A DNA stretch of 64,000 bases from CAJQQY01 sp045104975 (GCA_045104975.1 JBGCCY010000033.1:62001-126000); one strand, 5' to 3'; numbered from the stretch's first letter, positions 6,101 through 15,261 are shown. Notes: a model not told the origin generated them from the letters alone. Numbers and translations: made by a program.

Positions 6101-9034
6101 TTATTGTTTAATAAACCGCTTTACGATCGGCTTTTCTCCTTTCGTTCTTAATTCAATAAAATAAGTTCCATTTGGAAGATAGCTAACATTTATTGGTTCG
6201 TCTCTTGATAATTGTTCGCTACGAATAGATCGACCAAGTGCATCCATTATATAAATAGTCGTTTCTTCAGGAGTAACTCCTTTGACCTCAATAAAATTAG
6301 TAGTTGGATTAGGGAAAAGACTTATTTCATTTTTTAAGTCATCTACAAAAAGTACAATGATTTGAGAGTACTCAAATTTATCATCGATATCAATTATATT
6401 TAAGCGGTAATAATTGATTCCTTTGGCAGGTCTAGTATCTGTAAAAGTGTAATTTTTCATTTCATTAGAATTGGCAGCTTCCGGTAGTACAGTTCCAACT
6501 AGTTCGAAATTTTCGCCATCAATACTTCGCTCTATATTGTATTTTTCCAAATCAATTTCTGCTGTTGTAGACCAAAATAAGTCATTCTTTCGACCTACAT
6601 TTTTACCTGAAAATGAAATAAGTTCTACAGGCAAAGCAGTTGCTAAAGGACTTTCCCAAGTGCCTCTACCATAGGTAGCAGCTCTTAGTTTACTGGTTGG
6701 ATAATATATTTTTAAATCTCTAACTCTAACGTTTGGCAAACTAGTTGAGTAAGCTTCCCAAGAAGACAATGAATTATCATAACGATAAACTCCAATATCC
6801 ATACCTATGTAAACCTCATCAACAGTAGCACCAGAACCATTTCTATATACAATAGTATTGGCAGGAAGATTAGGAAGACCTGTTGAAATATTGATCCAGG
6901 TTCCTCCTCCATCAGTTGTTTTAAATACTTTATTTGCGCTACTATATCCTGAAAATGTAACCCAGGCTTTATCAGAGTCTGTATCAGAGATAGCCACTTT
7001 TGTCAAGGATGCACTTCCTGTAGGTAAAGTTCCAGTAATGTTCGTCCAAGTTGCTCCTGAATCAGAAGACTTAGCAATAGCTGTACCTTTTAAAGCATAA
7101 ATAACAGTATTATCACTAGGTGCTACATTGAATTCAATAATACGATCACTAGTAGTACTACCAAAGGGTGTTGCTCCCGTTGATACCCAGGTAGTTCCCA
7201 TGTTATTGGATCGATATAGGTTTATTCTTCCACCTGCATAGATGCGAGTGGCAACTGTTGGATCTTGTCTGATTGGACTATAGAATTCAGCATTCGAACT
7301 ACCTGAGGGAAGACCTGTTATGATGTCGCTAAAGGAAGTACCTCCATTTGTGGAAAGTTGATGAGATCCATTGGTACCAGTAATAACAATATTATTATTA
7401 TTAGTTCGATCAATAAAACAATCTTCACCATCACCTCCGCCAATAACTGACCATGAACCAGTTGTATAAATAGTACCAATATCTTGAAGACCTGCTACAA
7501 GGTGAGAAGCAGTAGAGGCAGAAATACCAACGGTAGTCTGCTGAGATATCACCAAGTTATTACTGATGTCAGTCCATGTAACTCCTTCGTCAGTTGTCTT
7601 AGAGATACCACCATCACCACAAGCAAAAAAGGTGAGATTATTACCAGGTAGATAGTTTATTTCATGGATGTCAGCATGAACAAATTGATAATTTGGGTCA
7701 GGGTTCCAATGTGAAAGTATATACCAAGTTGCACCACCATCTTGAGATTGCCACATGTTAATTCCACCAACTGTTACAAAGTCAGCATCACCTGGAGAGA
7801 CAGTAATAGCAAGATCATAAAATGCTTGGCCACCTGAGTCTGAACCATCAGTAACAAAACCTAATACATTTGGTGAAGTAGATCTTGTAGAAAAGGTTGT
7901 TCCACTATCAGTAGATCTGTACATTCCTAAAAATCCATTATCACTTGATTTCCCTACTAATAAATATACGTAATCTGAATTATCAGCACTCACTCCGATT
8001 GCAATACGAGACACAGTTGCAAGACTAGGTACACCAGACGTTATTTTCGTCCATGAAACTCCATTATCGATAGATTTCCAAAATTCTTTACCTGCGGCAT
8101 ATACAGTATTCGGATTAGTACCTAGACCTGGTTTAAATTCCATATCCTGAAAATTTTCAATAGTTGATGGTGAGGTCCAATTAGCTCCGCCATCTGTCGT
8201 TCTAAATACTCCACCATCGGTGGCTGCCAGTAATACACTAGAATTGGTAGGGTCCATTAATAATTTAGAAATTTTATAATTATCAATTGCAGTCCAAGTT
8301 AGACCTGTAGTATTCCAAGTACTACCTCCATCAGTCGATTTTAGTACACCTATACTTCTACGATCTCCTTCCAAGTCTCCAGTAGCGAGATACATTATTT
8401 GGGTATTGCCAGGGTCAATAGCTAAATCCGATACTCCAATAACACCTAAAAAATCAGTAGTGGTAGCCCAAGAAGTACCACCATTTGTTGATTTCCATAA
8501 GCCACCATCTGGTGCACCAACATACATAGTACTTGGATTACCAGGTTCAAATCTTACCATATTTAACCGACCAACTCCAGTATCTGCTCCTGTTGGTTTT
8601 GCAAAAGGCCCTAAGGAAGTCCAATTTGAAGCTATGGTTCTTGCCTGAGCACTTTCAGGTTGGCTTCTTTTCCATTCCATAAAATTATGATAATTACTAG
8701 AGGGTAAAGTCATATCATAAGAAGGATAAATTCGAGGAGCCATAAATATTTCCCAACGTTTATATTGTTTGTAGCCTTTCCCTTTTATGTATTCCTTTCC
8801 TTCCCAATATTTATTAAAATCCTCTTGGATTTCTTGGAAGGTTCCTTGTGGACTGTCTAAAACTGTTGTCCATATTGGAGCATCATCTTGAGTAAAAGCG
8901 TTAAAATAAAAGAAGCATACTAAAGCAATAGATAATAATTTTTTGCTTGATCGATGTTTAAAACAGTCTCTATAAAAGTGTAAGTTCGTGTTGTTTAAAA
9001 AGGTGGGTTTTGAAATTTTCAAGTACTTTTTCAT
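6101..9034 (-). CDS. T9SS-secreted multi-bladed beta-propeller protein (sortilin/BNR-type repeats)
   Basis: A 977-residue secreted protein. A late hydrophobic signal segment (KKLLSIALVCFFYFNAFT, about residues 31-48) follows a long basic N-region, so the real start may be shorter; no other ATG lies before the mature part. Most of the protein is made of Asp-box/BNR-like repeats (STNGGTSWATT, STDGGSTWNTT, TTDGGANWT, SSDSGATWTNI) as in VPS10/sortilin-type propellers. Residues ~890-977 are a T9SS sorting domain (SLFPNPTTNFIEVKG, ending RFIKQ). It is probably exported through the outer membrane and released or surface-anchored. No catalytic domain is recognised; an adhesive or glycan-binding role is a guess. 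Confidence 0.85.
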   Translation of the reverse strand: MKKYLKISKPTFLNNTNLHFYRDCFKHRSSKKLLSIALVCFFYFNAFTQDDAPIWTTVLDSPQGTFQEIQEDFNKYWEGKEYIKGKGYKQYKRWEIFMAPRIYPSYDMTLPSSNYHNFMEWKRSQPESAQARTIASNWTSLGPFAKPTGADTGVGRLNMVRFEPGNPSTMYVGAPDGGLWKSTNGGTSWATTTDFLGVIGVSDLAIDPGNTQIMYLATGDLEGDRRSIGVLKSTDGGSTWNTTGLTWTAIDNYKISKLLMDPTNSSVLLAATDGGVFRTTDGGANWTSPSTIENFQDMEFKPGLGTNPNTVYAAGKEFWKSIDNGVSWTKITSGVPSLATVSRIAIGVSADNSDYVYLLVGKSSDNGFLGMYRSTDSGTTFSTRSTSPNVLGFVTDGSDSGGQAFYDLAITVSPGDADFVTVGGINMWQSQDGGATWYILSHWNPDPNYQFVHADIHEINYLPGNNLTFFACGDGGISKTTDEGVTWTDISNNLVISQQTTVGISASTASHLVAGLQDIGTIYTTGSWSVIGGGDGEDCFIDRTNNNNIVITGTNGSHQLSTNGGTSFSDIITGLPSGSSNAEFYSPIRQDPTVATRIYAGGRINLYRSNNMGTTWVSTGATPFGSTTSDRIIEFNVAPSDNTVIYALKGTAIAKSSDSGATWTNITGTLPTGSASLTKVAISDTDSDKAWVTFSGYSSANKVFKTTDGGGTWINISTGLPNLPANTIVYRNGSGATVDEVYIGMDIGVYRYDNSLSSWEAYSTSLPNVRVRDLKIYYPTSKLRAATYGRGTWESPLATALPVELISFSGKNVGRKNDLFWSTTAEIDLEKYNIERSIDGENFELVGTVLPEAANSNEMKNYTFTDTRPAKGINYYRLNIIDIDDKFEYSQIIVLFVDDLKNEISLFPNPTTNFIEVKGVTPEETTIYIMDALGRSIRSEQLSRDEPINVSYLPNGTYFIELRTKGEKPIVKRFIKQ

Positions 9035-9318
9035 AAAAAAAATTTAATAGGTGAAAGTGAAATAGGGTTAAAAAATGTAAGTAATTTTCACTTTGGATTT
9101 ATTGAGATTTGAAGGATAAATATACTAGTCTATTATTTATAACAGACCAGATGTTGGGGGACAAAAGGGGGGACAAATGGTTGGTTTGATCAAGAAAACG
9201 GTTGTGTTTAGGTGGTTTTTGGTTTTTTTTTAATCATACTCAAATGAAATAACTTTTGATTTCTCAAATCATAATCAACTTACTACCTTAGCCCAATAAC
9301 ATACTTTACTTTACCAAC

Positions 9319-10539
9319 ATGAAATTTATACTTATCCTCATATTAATCTCTGGGATGTTTTATAGTGTGCCTATTTCAGGACAAACTAACTTTCGAGAGA
9401 TCTACGAAACATCTAATCCTGTCTCAAAGGATTCTACTTTTACTTATGATCAAAAAATAAAAATTCATCAAGCCTTTTTAGATTCAGCAACAAGGGATAA
9501 AAACCAATTAAATCAATTGCTAGGTAATCTCTATATTTTTATGGATTACACCTTAGATGACGAATTTGCAGAAGCAACTCCTTATATTTTGGAAGCTAAA
9601 AAAATAGCGTTAGAGTCTGAAAATGAAGGATGGTTAGGTTGGGTTAATTATCGAGCTGGTATTCTATATATACGCATAAGGCAAGAAGACAAAGCTATTG
9701 AAACGTATGAAAGTGCTGCCGAGTTATGTCGTGAAGCAGGGGATAGTTTATGTCTTGGAGAGAGTTTGGAGCAATTGAGTGCCATGAAAAGTTTGGATGG
9801 AGAATATGAATTAGCTGAAGAGTATTTTAAACAAGCTTTGCCACTCTTAAAGAAATATGGAGAAGAAAAATCAATCGCGACAGCTATGAGTAATTATGGG
9901 AATTTACAAGTTATGAATGGGCAAATGGAAAAAGGCATTCCTTATATAGAGCGAGCAATGAAGATGCATCAAAAAAGTAATAGGCTAAGGCATGAGGGCA
10001 AAGCTTTGAATAATTTAGCAACTGCGTCTCGACGCTTGGGAGAGTATGATAAGTCAATCGAATTTCTTAAAAAGGCTATTAAATTAAATAAAGAGCATCA
10101 ATTTTTCCAAAACTTAATTAAAAATTACATGGGTATGTTTATTAGCTATGAAGGAAAAAATGATTTTAAAATGGCTAATGAATTTCTATTAAAAAGATAT
10201 ACACTAAAGGATAGTTTGATAGGAATAGAAACTCAATTAGAAATCGAAGAATTGAATAAAAAATATGAAACAGAACGGATAAAATCAGATTTGCAAAAAA
10301 AAGAAATAGATTTGATCATCGCACAACGAAGACTTGAACGAGGAGGAGTTCTATTGTTTTTAATAATATTATTAGCTGCTTTGGGAATTTGGAAATGGAA
10401 AATACAGACTAAAATAAACCGTCAAAAATTAGAAGAAAGTAAAGAGAATTTGAAAAGAATGACTCGCATGCTTTTTGAGAAAAATAGTTTAATCACAAAT
10501 TTAGAGGAAGAAAAAAAAGCAATTGAGGTTTCGAAATAA
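9319..10539 (+). CDS. TPR sensor protein, N-terminal part of a regulator cut by an in-frame TAA
   Basis: A 406-residue product with a signal peptide (ILILILISGMFYSVPISG), about six TPR repeats between residues 70 and 275, a transmembrane helix near 345-362 (VLLFLIILLAALGIW) and a coiled coil ending at the TAA at 10537-10539. The same frame stays open after this stop to 10857 and encodes the C-terminal HTH of this regulator type, so the original gene was probably 513 codons. A CAA-to-TAA change would explain the stop. As it stands, the product would be an inner-membrane TPR protein without its DNA-binding end. A sequencing error or readthrough cannot be excluded. Confidence 0.75.
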   Translation: MKFILILILISGMFYSVPISGQTNFREIYETSNPVSKDSTFTYDQKIKIHQAFLDSATRDKNQLNQLLGNLYIFMDYTLDDEFAEATPYILEAKKIALESENEGWLGWVNYRAGILYIRIRQEDKAIETYESAAELCREAGDSLCLGESLEQLSAMKSLDGEYELAEEYFKQALPLLKKYGEEKSIATAMSNYGNLQVMNGQMEKGIPYIERAMKMHQKSNRLRHEGKALNNLATASRRLGEYDKSIEFLKKAIKLNKEHQFFQNLIKNYMGMFISYEGKNDFKMANEFLLKRYTLKDSLIGIETQLEIEELNKKYETERIKSDLQKKEIDLIIAQRRLERGGVLLFLIILLAALGIWKWKIQTKINRQKLEESKENLKRMTRMLFEKNSLITNLEEEKKAIEVSK

Positions 10540-10857
10540 GCCAATGCCTCATCACATGGAATTTCCGAAAATATTTATAGCCAACGTATTTTAACTAAAG
10601 CAGACTGGATTGATTTTAAAACCCTTTTTGAAAAATCTTACCCTAATTATTTGGCAAATCTTCGTACTCAACATCCAGAAATAAGTGAATCCGAAGAACG
10701 ATTGTTTCTTTTCCTAAAATTAAAATTGAATCGCAATGAGATAGCAGTTATTCTTGGAATATCAGAAGATAGTGTTAAAAAGACTCGAAACCGCTTGAGG
10801 AAAAGATTGGAATTGGAGCAAGGAATTTCTCTGGAGGATTATATCCAGAAGTTTTAA
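10540..10857 (+). pseudogene. Severed C-terminal LuxR-like HTH of the TPR regulator
   Basis: It is in frame with the upstream TPR gene and has no other stop. It encodes the linker (SENIYSQRILTKADWIDF) and a helix-turn-helix (LNRNEIAVILGISEDSVKKT, then RNRLRKRLEL) like those ending Bacteroidota TPR-TM-HTH regulators. The only start inside it is a TTG at 10651, and no promoter or spacer is seen, so it is better read as the detached end of the upstream gene than as a gene of its own. Confidence 0.75.
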
Positions 10858-10881
10858 AATTGTTGAATTTAAAATAGAATT

Positions 10882-11250
10882 TTAGTAAGTAAGATTGAGC
10901 TGTTTGAAAATGACACAATCATGATGAAATTGTTGTCTTTCACAAAGGTCAGCGTAAAATTTAGAACAATCAGAAATAACCCAAGTAATTTGATCTTTTC
11001 TTTCAGATTGATAAAAACAAAAATCGTAAGAACCTTTTAAAAAACTATGAATAGTTTTTATTTTTTCAAATGTTATCTTTTGTTGATTTAATTTTTTTAA
11101 TAAAGTTGGAAAAATACTTTCAACAAAAGGCGACCAATCGAGAACACATTGACTAGGTAACGAATTAGTGTTGAATAATACATCATCACTAGAAATAATA
11201 TTTCCTTTTAAGTCTAAAACTATGGATTGGGTATTGTCTATATTTTTCAT
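10882..11250 (-). CDS. Small PAS-like protein, function unknown
   Basis: A 122-residue cytosolic protein with no signal peptide. The pattern SIVLDLKGNIISSDD near the N-terminus and ITWVISDCSKFYADLCERQQ near the C-terminus resembles the start and end of a PAS domain of the kind found at the front of Bacteroidota histidine kinases, but no kinase follows. It is convergent with the broken TPR/HTH regulator (25 bp between the ends). Function is unknown; the PAS resemblance is by eye only. Confidence 0.5.
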   Translation of the reverse strand: MKNIDNTQSIVLDLKGNIISSDDVLFNTNSLPSQCVLDWSPFVESIFPTLLKKLNQQKITFEKIKTIHSFLKGSYDFCFYQSERKDQITWVISDCSKFYADLCERQQFHHDCVIFKQLNLTY

Positions 11251-11360
11251 AAATCAAAAGTTTAAATATGATGGTTTACTTGGTAATTGCATCTTTGCAA
11301 TTTTTTTGCCACTTGCTGATTTTTGAAAGGATCTGTCCAAATATATATCGGATTTTAATA

Positions 11361-11396
11361 AAAAAGCCTTCATACGGTTAAGTATGAAGGCTTTTT
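11361..11396 (-). terminator. Terminator hairpin (bidirectional shape)
   Basis: AAAAAGCCTTCATAC pairs perfectly with GTATGAAGGCTTTTT around GGTTAA. It lies just downstream of the leftward lipoprotein gene at 11427-11801 and fits a rho-independent terminator. Confidence 0.9.
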
Positions 11397-11426
11397 TGAA
11401 GAATTTTGTTTTTAGAAAACTAGATG

Positions 11427-11801
11427 CTAATTACCATAAAGAATAATTTCCCCAGTTGCTTCTGTTTCAAATTCAGGGCAAGTATTCACTCCCGCAATTC
11501 CTCCAAATTCACAAATTACATCTTGATCTTCATTATAAAGTGTAGTCAAATTATCATCACATCCAACACATCCATCAATTAAGAAAACACATTCTCCTTG
11601 ATAAAAATATTGGGTGATTCTTTTCGGTAAAGGATTTGCTTGCATGTCAAACCCATCTCTGACTTCTTTCAGCCATTGGATAGTTTCTAATGGATCATCG
11701 ATGTTACAAGTGGTAATGTTTTGATCTTCTTTTTCACATGAAGTAGAGATTAATATAATAGTGAAAAGGATTAGCGTGTATTTAAAAATAGAAGTTTTCA
11801 T
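11427..11801 (-). CDS. Small lipoprotein, function unknown
   Basis: A 124-residue protein with an N-terminal hydrophobic segment ending in a lipobox-like cysteine (LFTIILISTSC, C22). The mature part is acidic and has paired cysteines (CVFLIDGCVGCDD, then VICEFGG and NTCPEF), suggesting disulfides in the periplasm. It stands alone between terminators. Small cysteine-rich lipoproteins of this kind are common in the phylum; no domain is recognised. Confidence 0.7.
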   Translation of the reverse strand: MKTSIFKYTLILFTIILISTSCEKEDQNITTCNIDDPLETIQWLKEVRDGFDMQANPLPKRITQYFYQGECVFLIDGCVGCDDNLTTLYNEDQDVICEFGGIAGVNTCPEFETEATGEIILYGN

Positions 11802-11907
11802 AATTTAATTTTTTCTTGAAATTTTTGAATTGGTTTGATAAAAATAATTTTCATAGCTTCAAAAGGTAAGACTGAAGAAAATCAAAAATGGTTTGGTGAG
11901 CATTAAA

Positions 11908-11943
11908 AAAACCTCCAAGACTAATTAAAGCCTTGGAGGTTTT
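11908..11943 (-). terminator. Terminator of the bifunctional nuclease gene
   Basis: AAAACCTCCAAG and CTTGGAGGTTTT form a perfect 12-bp stem. Read leftward it is followed by T-rich sequence, 22 bases past the gene end at 11965. Confidence 0.9.
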
Positions 11944-11964
11944 TCGTTTTGTGTAAAAAAGAAA

Positions 11965-12597
11965 TTACGATTCTCGTCCTTCTCTTCTGGTTATTTCATC
12001 TCTAATTTTTGCAGCTCTTTCGTAATCTTCATCAGCTAGAACTTCTTCCAACATTTTTGATAATTCATCTGATGTGTAACTTGAAAGTGTGTTTCCAGTA
12101 ACGGTTCTCTTACGTTTACCTTTCTTAGAAGCAGCTTTTGGTTTTTTGCTAGGAGATGATTTTTCATCTAGACCTTCTTCCTCTGTATCTTCTAAAATTA
12201 CCCCTGCAGCATCCAAAATAAACTCATAAGTGAAAATTGGACAATTAAATCTAACTGCCATAGCTAGAGCATCAGAAGTTCGACTATCTATTTCGAATTC
12301 TTCTCCATCCTTAAGGCAAATCAATCTAGCATAAAAAATACCATCCAATAAATTATTGATAATAACTTCTTTGAGTTCGACCTCAAAAGTTTCCAATGTA
12401 TTTTTAAAAAGATCATGCGTAAGTGGGCGGTTGGGAGTCATCCTTTCCATTGCTACTGCGATCGCTTGTGCTTCAAATCCTCCGATTACAATAGGTAATC
12501 TTCGGGATCCATCTTGCTCTCCAAGTACAACTGCATAGTTGTGTGATTGGGTAACACTATGAGATAAAGCAACGATGTCCAATTCAATTTTTTTCAT
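11965..12597 (-). CDS. Bifunctional nuclease (DUF151/BFN) with C-terminal UVR motif
   Basis: A 210-residue cytosolic protein. Residues 1-135 are a BFN/DUF151 domain (VVLGEQDGSRRLPIVIGGFE, MTPNRPLTHDLF, FEIDSRTSDALAMAVRF). A charged lysine-rich linker follows (KKPKAASKKGKRKR), then a UvrB/UvrC-type UVR helix pair (LSKMLEEVLADEDYERAAKI). The architecture is widespread in Bacteroidota. DUF151 members have been reported to have DNase and RNase activity in plants, but the bacterial role is not settled. A good promoter is seen at 12627-12656. Confidence 0.9.
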   Translation of the reverse strand: MKKIELDIVALSHSVTQSHNYAVVLGEQDGSRRLPIVIGGFEAQAIAVAMERMTPNRPLTHDLFKNTLETFEVELKEVIINNLLDGIFYARLICLKDGEEFEIDSRTSDALAMAVRFNCPIFTYEFILDAAGVILEDTEEEGLDEKSSPSKKPKAASKKGKRKRTVTGNTLSSYTSDELSKMLEEVLADEDYERAAKIRDEITRREGRES

Positions 12598-12626
12598 ACT
12601 TTCCTTTTCCTAAAGAGACAATTTTC

Positions 12627-12656
12627 CAAAAATACAATTTAATATAATATTCTCAA
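12627..12656 (-). promoter_or_regulatory. Bacteroidota-type promoter of the BFN gene
   Basis: Leftward TATTTTTG (12634-12627) matches TAnnTTTG, and a TTG (12656-12654) lies 19 bases upstream, giving both consensus parts with good spacing about 30 bases before the start. Confidence 0.65.
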
Positions 12657-12738
12657 ACTCAAAAGATGTACCTAAAATTACTTTAATGTGTTTTTAAAAG
12701 AAAATAGGAGGAATTACTTTAAGTTTTAAGAATTGTTG

Positions 12739-12808
12739 GACGTTAAACGATGGACGTTTTACGTTCTTCCAAAAGTTGGAGAACGTCAGCCGTCAAACGT
12801 TTAACGTC
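12739..12808. repeat. Long imperfect palindrome after etfA
   Basis: GACGTTAAACG-atg-GACG (12739-12756) pairs with its counterpart at 12791-12808 (15 of 18), and the apex ACGTTCT-CCAA/TTGGAGAACGT closes the hairpin. It starts 13 bases past the etfA stop when read leftward. The ACGTTTTACGTT wording recurs near 62760. It could serve as a terminator, but its size and internal repeats (four ACGT-containing words per arm) suggest a palindromic repeat element. Confidence 0.75.
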
Positions 12809-12821
12809 AAACGTCTTCTAG

Positions 12822-13778
12822 CTATTGAGCTGCATTAAATTTTTTGAATGCTTCCGTTAATTTAGGAACTACATCAAATAAATCTGCACAAACTCCATAA
12901 TCCGCCGCTTTGAAAAATGGCGCTTCTGGGTCTTTATTAATAACTACGATTACTTTTGAACTATTCACACCAGCTAAGTGCTGAATCGCACCTGAGATTC
13001 CGATAGCGAAATAAAGATTTGGTCGAATCGCAACTCCCGTTTGTCCAACATGCTCGTGGTGAGGTCTCCAACCAATATCTGCAACTGGTCGAGAACATGC
13101 TGTGGTAGCTCCAACTACATTAGCTAATTCTTCAATGATACCCCAGTTCTCTGGCCCTTTCATTCCTCGTCCTGCCGATACAACTAATTCTGCCTCTGGA
13201 AGAGGAACTGTTCCGTCAACTGTTTGAACAGCTTTAACCGTTACTTTTGCTGCTGGAGCATTTGCATCGATAGATTCAACGGCAACGTCAGCACCTGATT
13301 CTGCTGGAGGAAAAGAATTTCCCATCAATGAAAGAACTTTAGTTGCAGTTTTAACTTCGAATTCTGCAATCGCTTTCCCAGAGAATACATTTTTCTTTAC
13401 TTTAAAACCTCCGTCAACAGTAGGAACAGAATTAACACCTGAAACTGAACCTGCGTCCAATTTGACAGCTAATCGTCCTAAAAGAGATTTTCCAGAAGAA
13501 GAATGGTTAACAATAACTACTTCAGCTCCCATTTCTTTGGCAGCATTGGCAATTACAGTTGCAAAAACTTGGCTATCAAAGTCTTCGGAAGTACCATTAG
13601 CTTGAACTACTTTTGATGCTCCGTATTTTCCTAATTGACCTGCATTCTCAGCATTTCCAATAACCAATGCAGTACAAGATTTTCCCATCGCATCAGCTAC
13701 CATCTTTCCGTAGGTCACCGCTTCGAAAGCGGATTTTTTAAATTGCCCTTTTGGGCTTTCTGCATATACTAGAACCAT
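12822..13778 (-). CDS. etfA: Electron transfer flavoprotein, alpha subunit
   Basis: A 318-residue FAD-binding subunit that, with EtfB, carries electrons from acyl-CoA and other flavin dehydrogenases to ETF:quinone oxidoreductase. The FixB/ETF-alpha C-terminal FAD signature is clear (VVSAGRGMKG, GATTACSRPVADIGW, GQTGVAIRPNLYFAIGISG, QHLAGVNSSKVIVVINKDPE). Length is normal. It follows etfB by 98 bases on the same strand, the common etfB-etfA order. Confidence 0.96.
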   Translation of the reverse strand: MVLVYAESPKGQFKKSAFEAVTYGKMVADAMGKSCTALVIGNAENAGQLGKYGASKVVQANGTSEDFDSQVFATVIANAAKEMGAEVVIVNHSSSGKSLLGRLAVKLDAGSVSGVNSVPTVDGGFKVKKNVFSGKAIAEFEVKTATKVLSLMGNSFPPAESGADVAVESIDANAPAAKVTVKAVQTVDGTVPLPEAELVVSAGRGMKGPENWGIIEELANVVGATTACSRPVADIGWRPHHEHVGQTGVAIRPNLYFAIGISGAIQHLAGVNSSKVIVVINKDPEAPFFKAADYGVCADLFDVVPKLTEAFKKFNAAQ

Positions 13779-13876
13779 GATAATTTTTTTTTGATGATGG
13801 ATAATGAATTCAAGAAGATGAATTAATCTCGTAGAAAAATCCTTAATCTATAATCCTTAATCCATAATTTCTCTTC

Positions 13877-14617
13877 TTAAATAATTTTAGCTTCCTCATG
13901 TAGCAATCTTACCAACTCATCCATATCTTCTGGATCTACCATTTTTACAGCAGATTTTGAAGAAGGTAAAGTGTAACTAACCACCGCTGTTGGATCATCA
14001 AAAGCAGTTGGTTCTACTACATTAAGTGGTTTACGCTTGGCCATCATAATTCCTCTCATGTTTGGAATTCGTTGTTCCGCCATTCCTTTGGCAGCGCTTA
14101 AAACAAATGGAGTCGCTACTTCTACTACTTCTTCACCACCTTCAATATCTCGATTGATGGTAGCAGTATTTCCAGTTACTTCCATTTTGGTTCCAAAAGA
14201 AATAAAAGGCATATCCAAATATTCTGCAACCATAGCACCCACAGAAGCGCCATTATAATCGATTGATTCTTTTCCTAAAATAACCATATCGAAGTTACCT
14301 TCTTTGGCGTATTCCGCAATTTGTTTAGCCACAAACATGGAACTTTTAGGTTCCGCATTAATTCGAACAGCATCGTCAGCTCCAATCGCTAATCCTTTTC
14401 GAATAACTGTATCGTTTGACGCTGGGCCAACATTTATAATTGTAACCGATCCACCTGCCGCTTCTTTTAATTCCAATGCACGTACCAAAGCATACCATTC
14501 ATCATACGGGTTCATAATAAAATTAACCCCCGTAGTATTGAATTCAGTATTATCTGCATTGAAAGAAATATTAGCCGTAGTTTCCGGTGTTTGAGTAACA
14601 CATACTAATAACTTCAT
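13877..14617 (-). CDS. etfB: Electron transfer flavoprotein, beta subunit
   Basis: A 246-residue partner of EtfA that binds AMP. FixA-type features: MKLLVCVTQTPET start, NPYDEWYALVRALELKEA, VTIINVGPASNDTVIRKGLA, ILGKESIDYNGASVGAM, and the helix MRGIMMAKRKPLNVV near the C-terminus. It is first of the two-gene etfB-etfA unit. A TATATTTG promoter element lies at 14721-14728 on the same strand. The pair suggests beta-oxidation or branched-chain amino acid catabolism in an aerobic cell. Confidence 0.96.
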   Translation of the reverse strand: MKLLVCVTQTPETTANISFNADNTEFNTTGVNFIMNPYDEWYALVRALELKEAAGGSVTIINVGPASNDTVIRKGLAIGADDAVRINAEPKSSMFVAKQIAEYAKEGNFDMVILGKESIDYNGASVGAMVAEYLDMPFISFGTKMEVTGNTATINRDIEGGEEVVEVATPFVLSAAKGMAEQRIPNMRGIMMAKRKPLNVVEPTAFDDPTAVVSYTLPSSKSAVKMVDPEDMDELVRLLHEEAKII

Positions 14618-14720
14618 TATTGAGATAAGATTTTTTTTGTGATAAAATGTGTTTTTTGATTAAAATGGTTTTCCTTTGAAATTGTTCTCAAAATCAATGG
14701 ATAGTTTTTCAAAAACGGTG

Positions 14721-14728
14721 CAAATATA
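14721..14728 (-). promoter_or_regulatory. -7 element upstream of etfB
   Basis: Leftward TATATTTG matches TAnnTTTG about 105 bases before the etfB start. No well-spaced TTG is seen. Confidence 0.5.
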
Positions 14729-14885
14729 GATAATTTTCAACGAAAAAGCGAGTGAGAAAAGAAGTTTGGATTTTTTTGTAAAAACACATTTAATTAGCTG
14801 ATTATCAATTGGTTATGAATATTTAAATGAGTTGTTGTAAGTTTAATAAACTAGTTTAATTTTAAATCACATAGAATTTAATTTA

Positions 14886-15215
14886 ATGTCTGAAAACACG
14901 AGTTCTGATCGACTTAAACAATTATACCAATTTTTGAAAGACCGTCCTGATGATGAGTTTTTGCTTTTTGCGGTAGCTAAGGAATATGAAAAGTTGGGAA
15001 ATGAGGAAAAAGCTAAGGAATATTATTTGAAATTAACGACCGACCATGCTAATTATGTCGGCACTTATTATCATTTGGGTAAATTATATGAGCGCGATGA
15101 AGATTTTGATTTGGCAACTGAAACCTATGAAAAAGGAATGGAGGTTGCGAAAGCAGTTGGAGATAAACATGCTTTTGGAGAGTTGCGTGGAGCGCATGAA
15201 ATGATTGATTTTTAA
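14886..15215 (+). CDS. Small TPR protein
   Basis: A 109-residue cytosolic protein with no signal peptide. Two to three tetratricopeptide repeats cover most of it (DEFLLFAVAKEYEKLGNEEK, YVGTYYHLGKLYERDEDF, FDLATETYEKGMEVAKAVG). A protein-binding role is likely; the partner is unknown. It is convergent with dapF, and its stop codon lies inside the arm of the shared terminator hairpin. Confidence 0.85.
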   Translation: MSENTSSDRLKQLYQFLKDRPDDEFLLFAVAKEYEKLGNEEKAKEYYLKLTTDHANYVGTYYHLGKLYERDEDFDLATETYEKGMEVAKAVGDKHAFGELRGAHEMIDF

Positions 15216-15261
15216 TGGTTAATACCACTATTTTGACACCCAGCGGTATTAACCATTAAAA
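15210..15261. terminator. Shared bidirectional terminator containing both stop codons
   Basis: TAATGGTTAATACC (15213-15226) and GGTATTAACCATTA (15245-15258) pair perfectly, with T and A runs outside. The stop of the TPR gene is in the left arm and the stop of dapF is in the right arm. Confidence 0.85.

Noticed and set aside
10651..10857. Stand-alone 68-codon HTH gene from a TTG start
   Set aside because: It is in the same frame as the upstream TPR regulator, has no promoter or gap, and the preceding residues continue a typical linker; a severed end is the simpler reading.
11285..11302. AATTGCA/TGCAATT hairpin followed by T-run as a rightward terminator
   Set aside because: It is only 7 bp, AT-rich, and no rightward gene ends near it; chance is likely.
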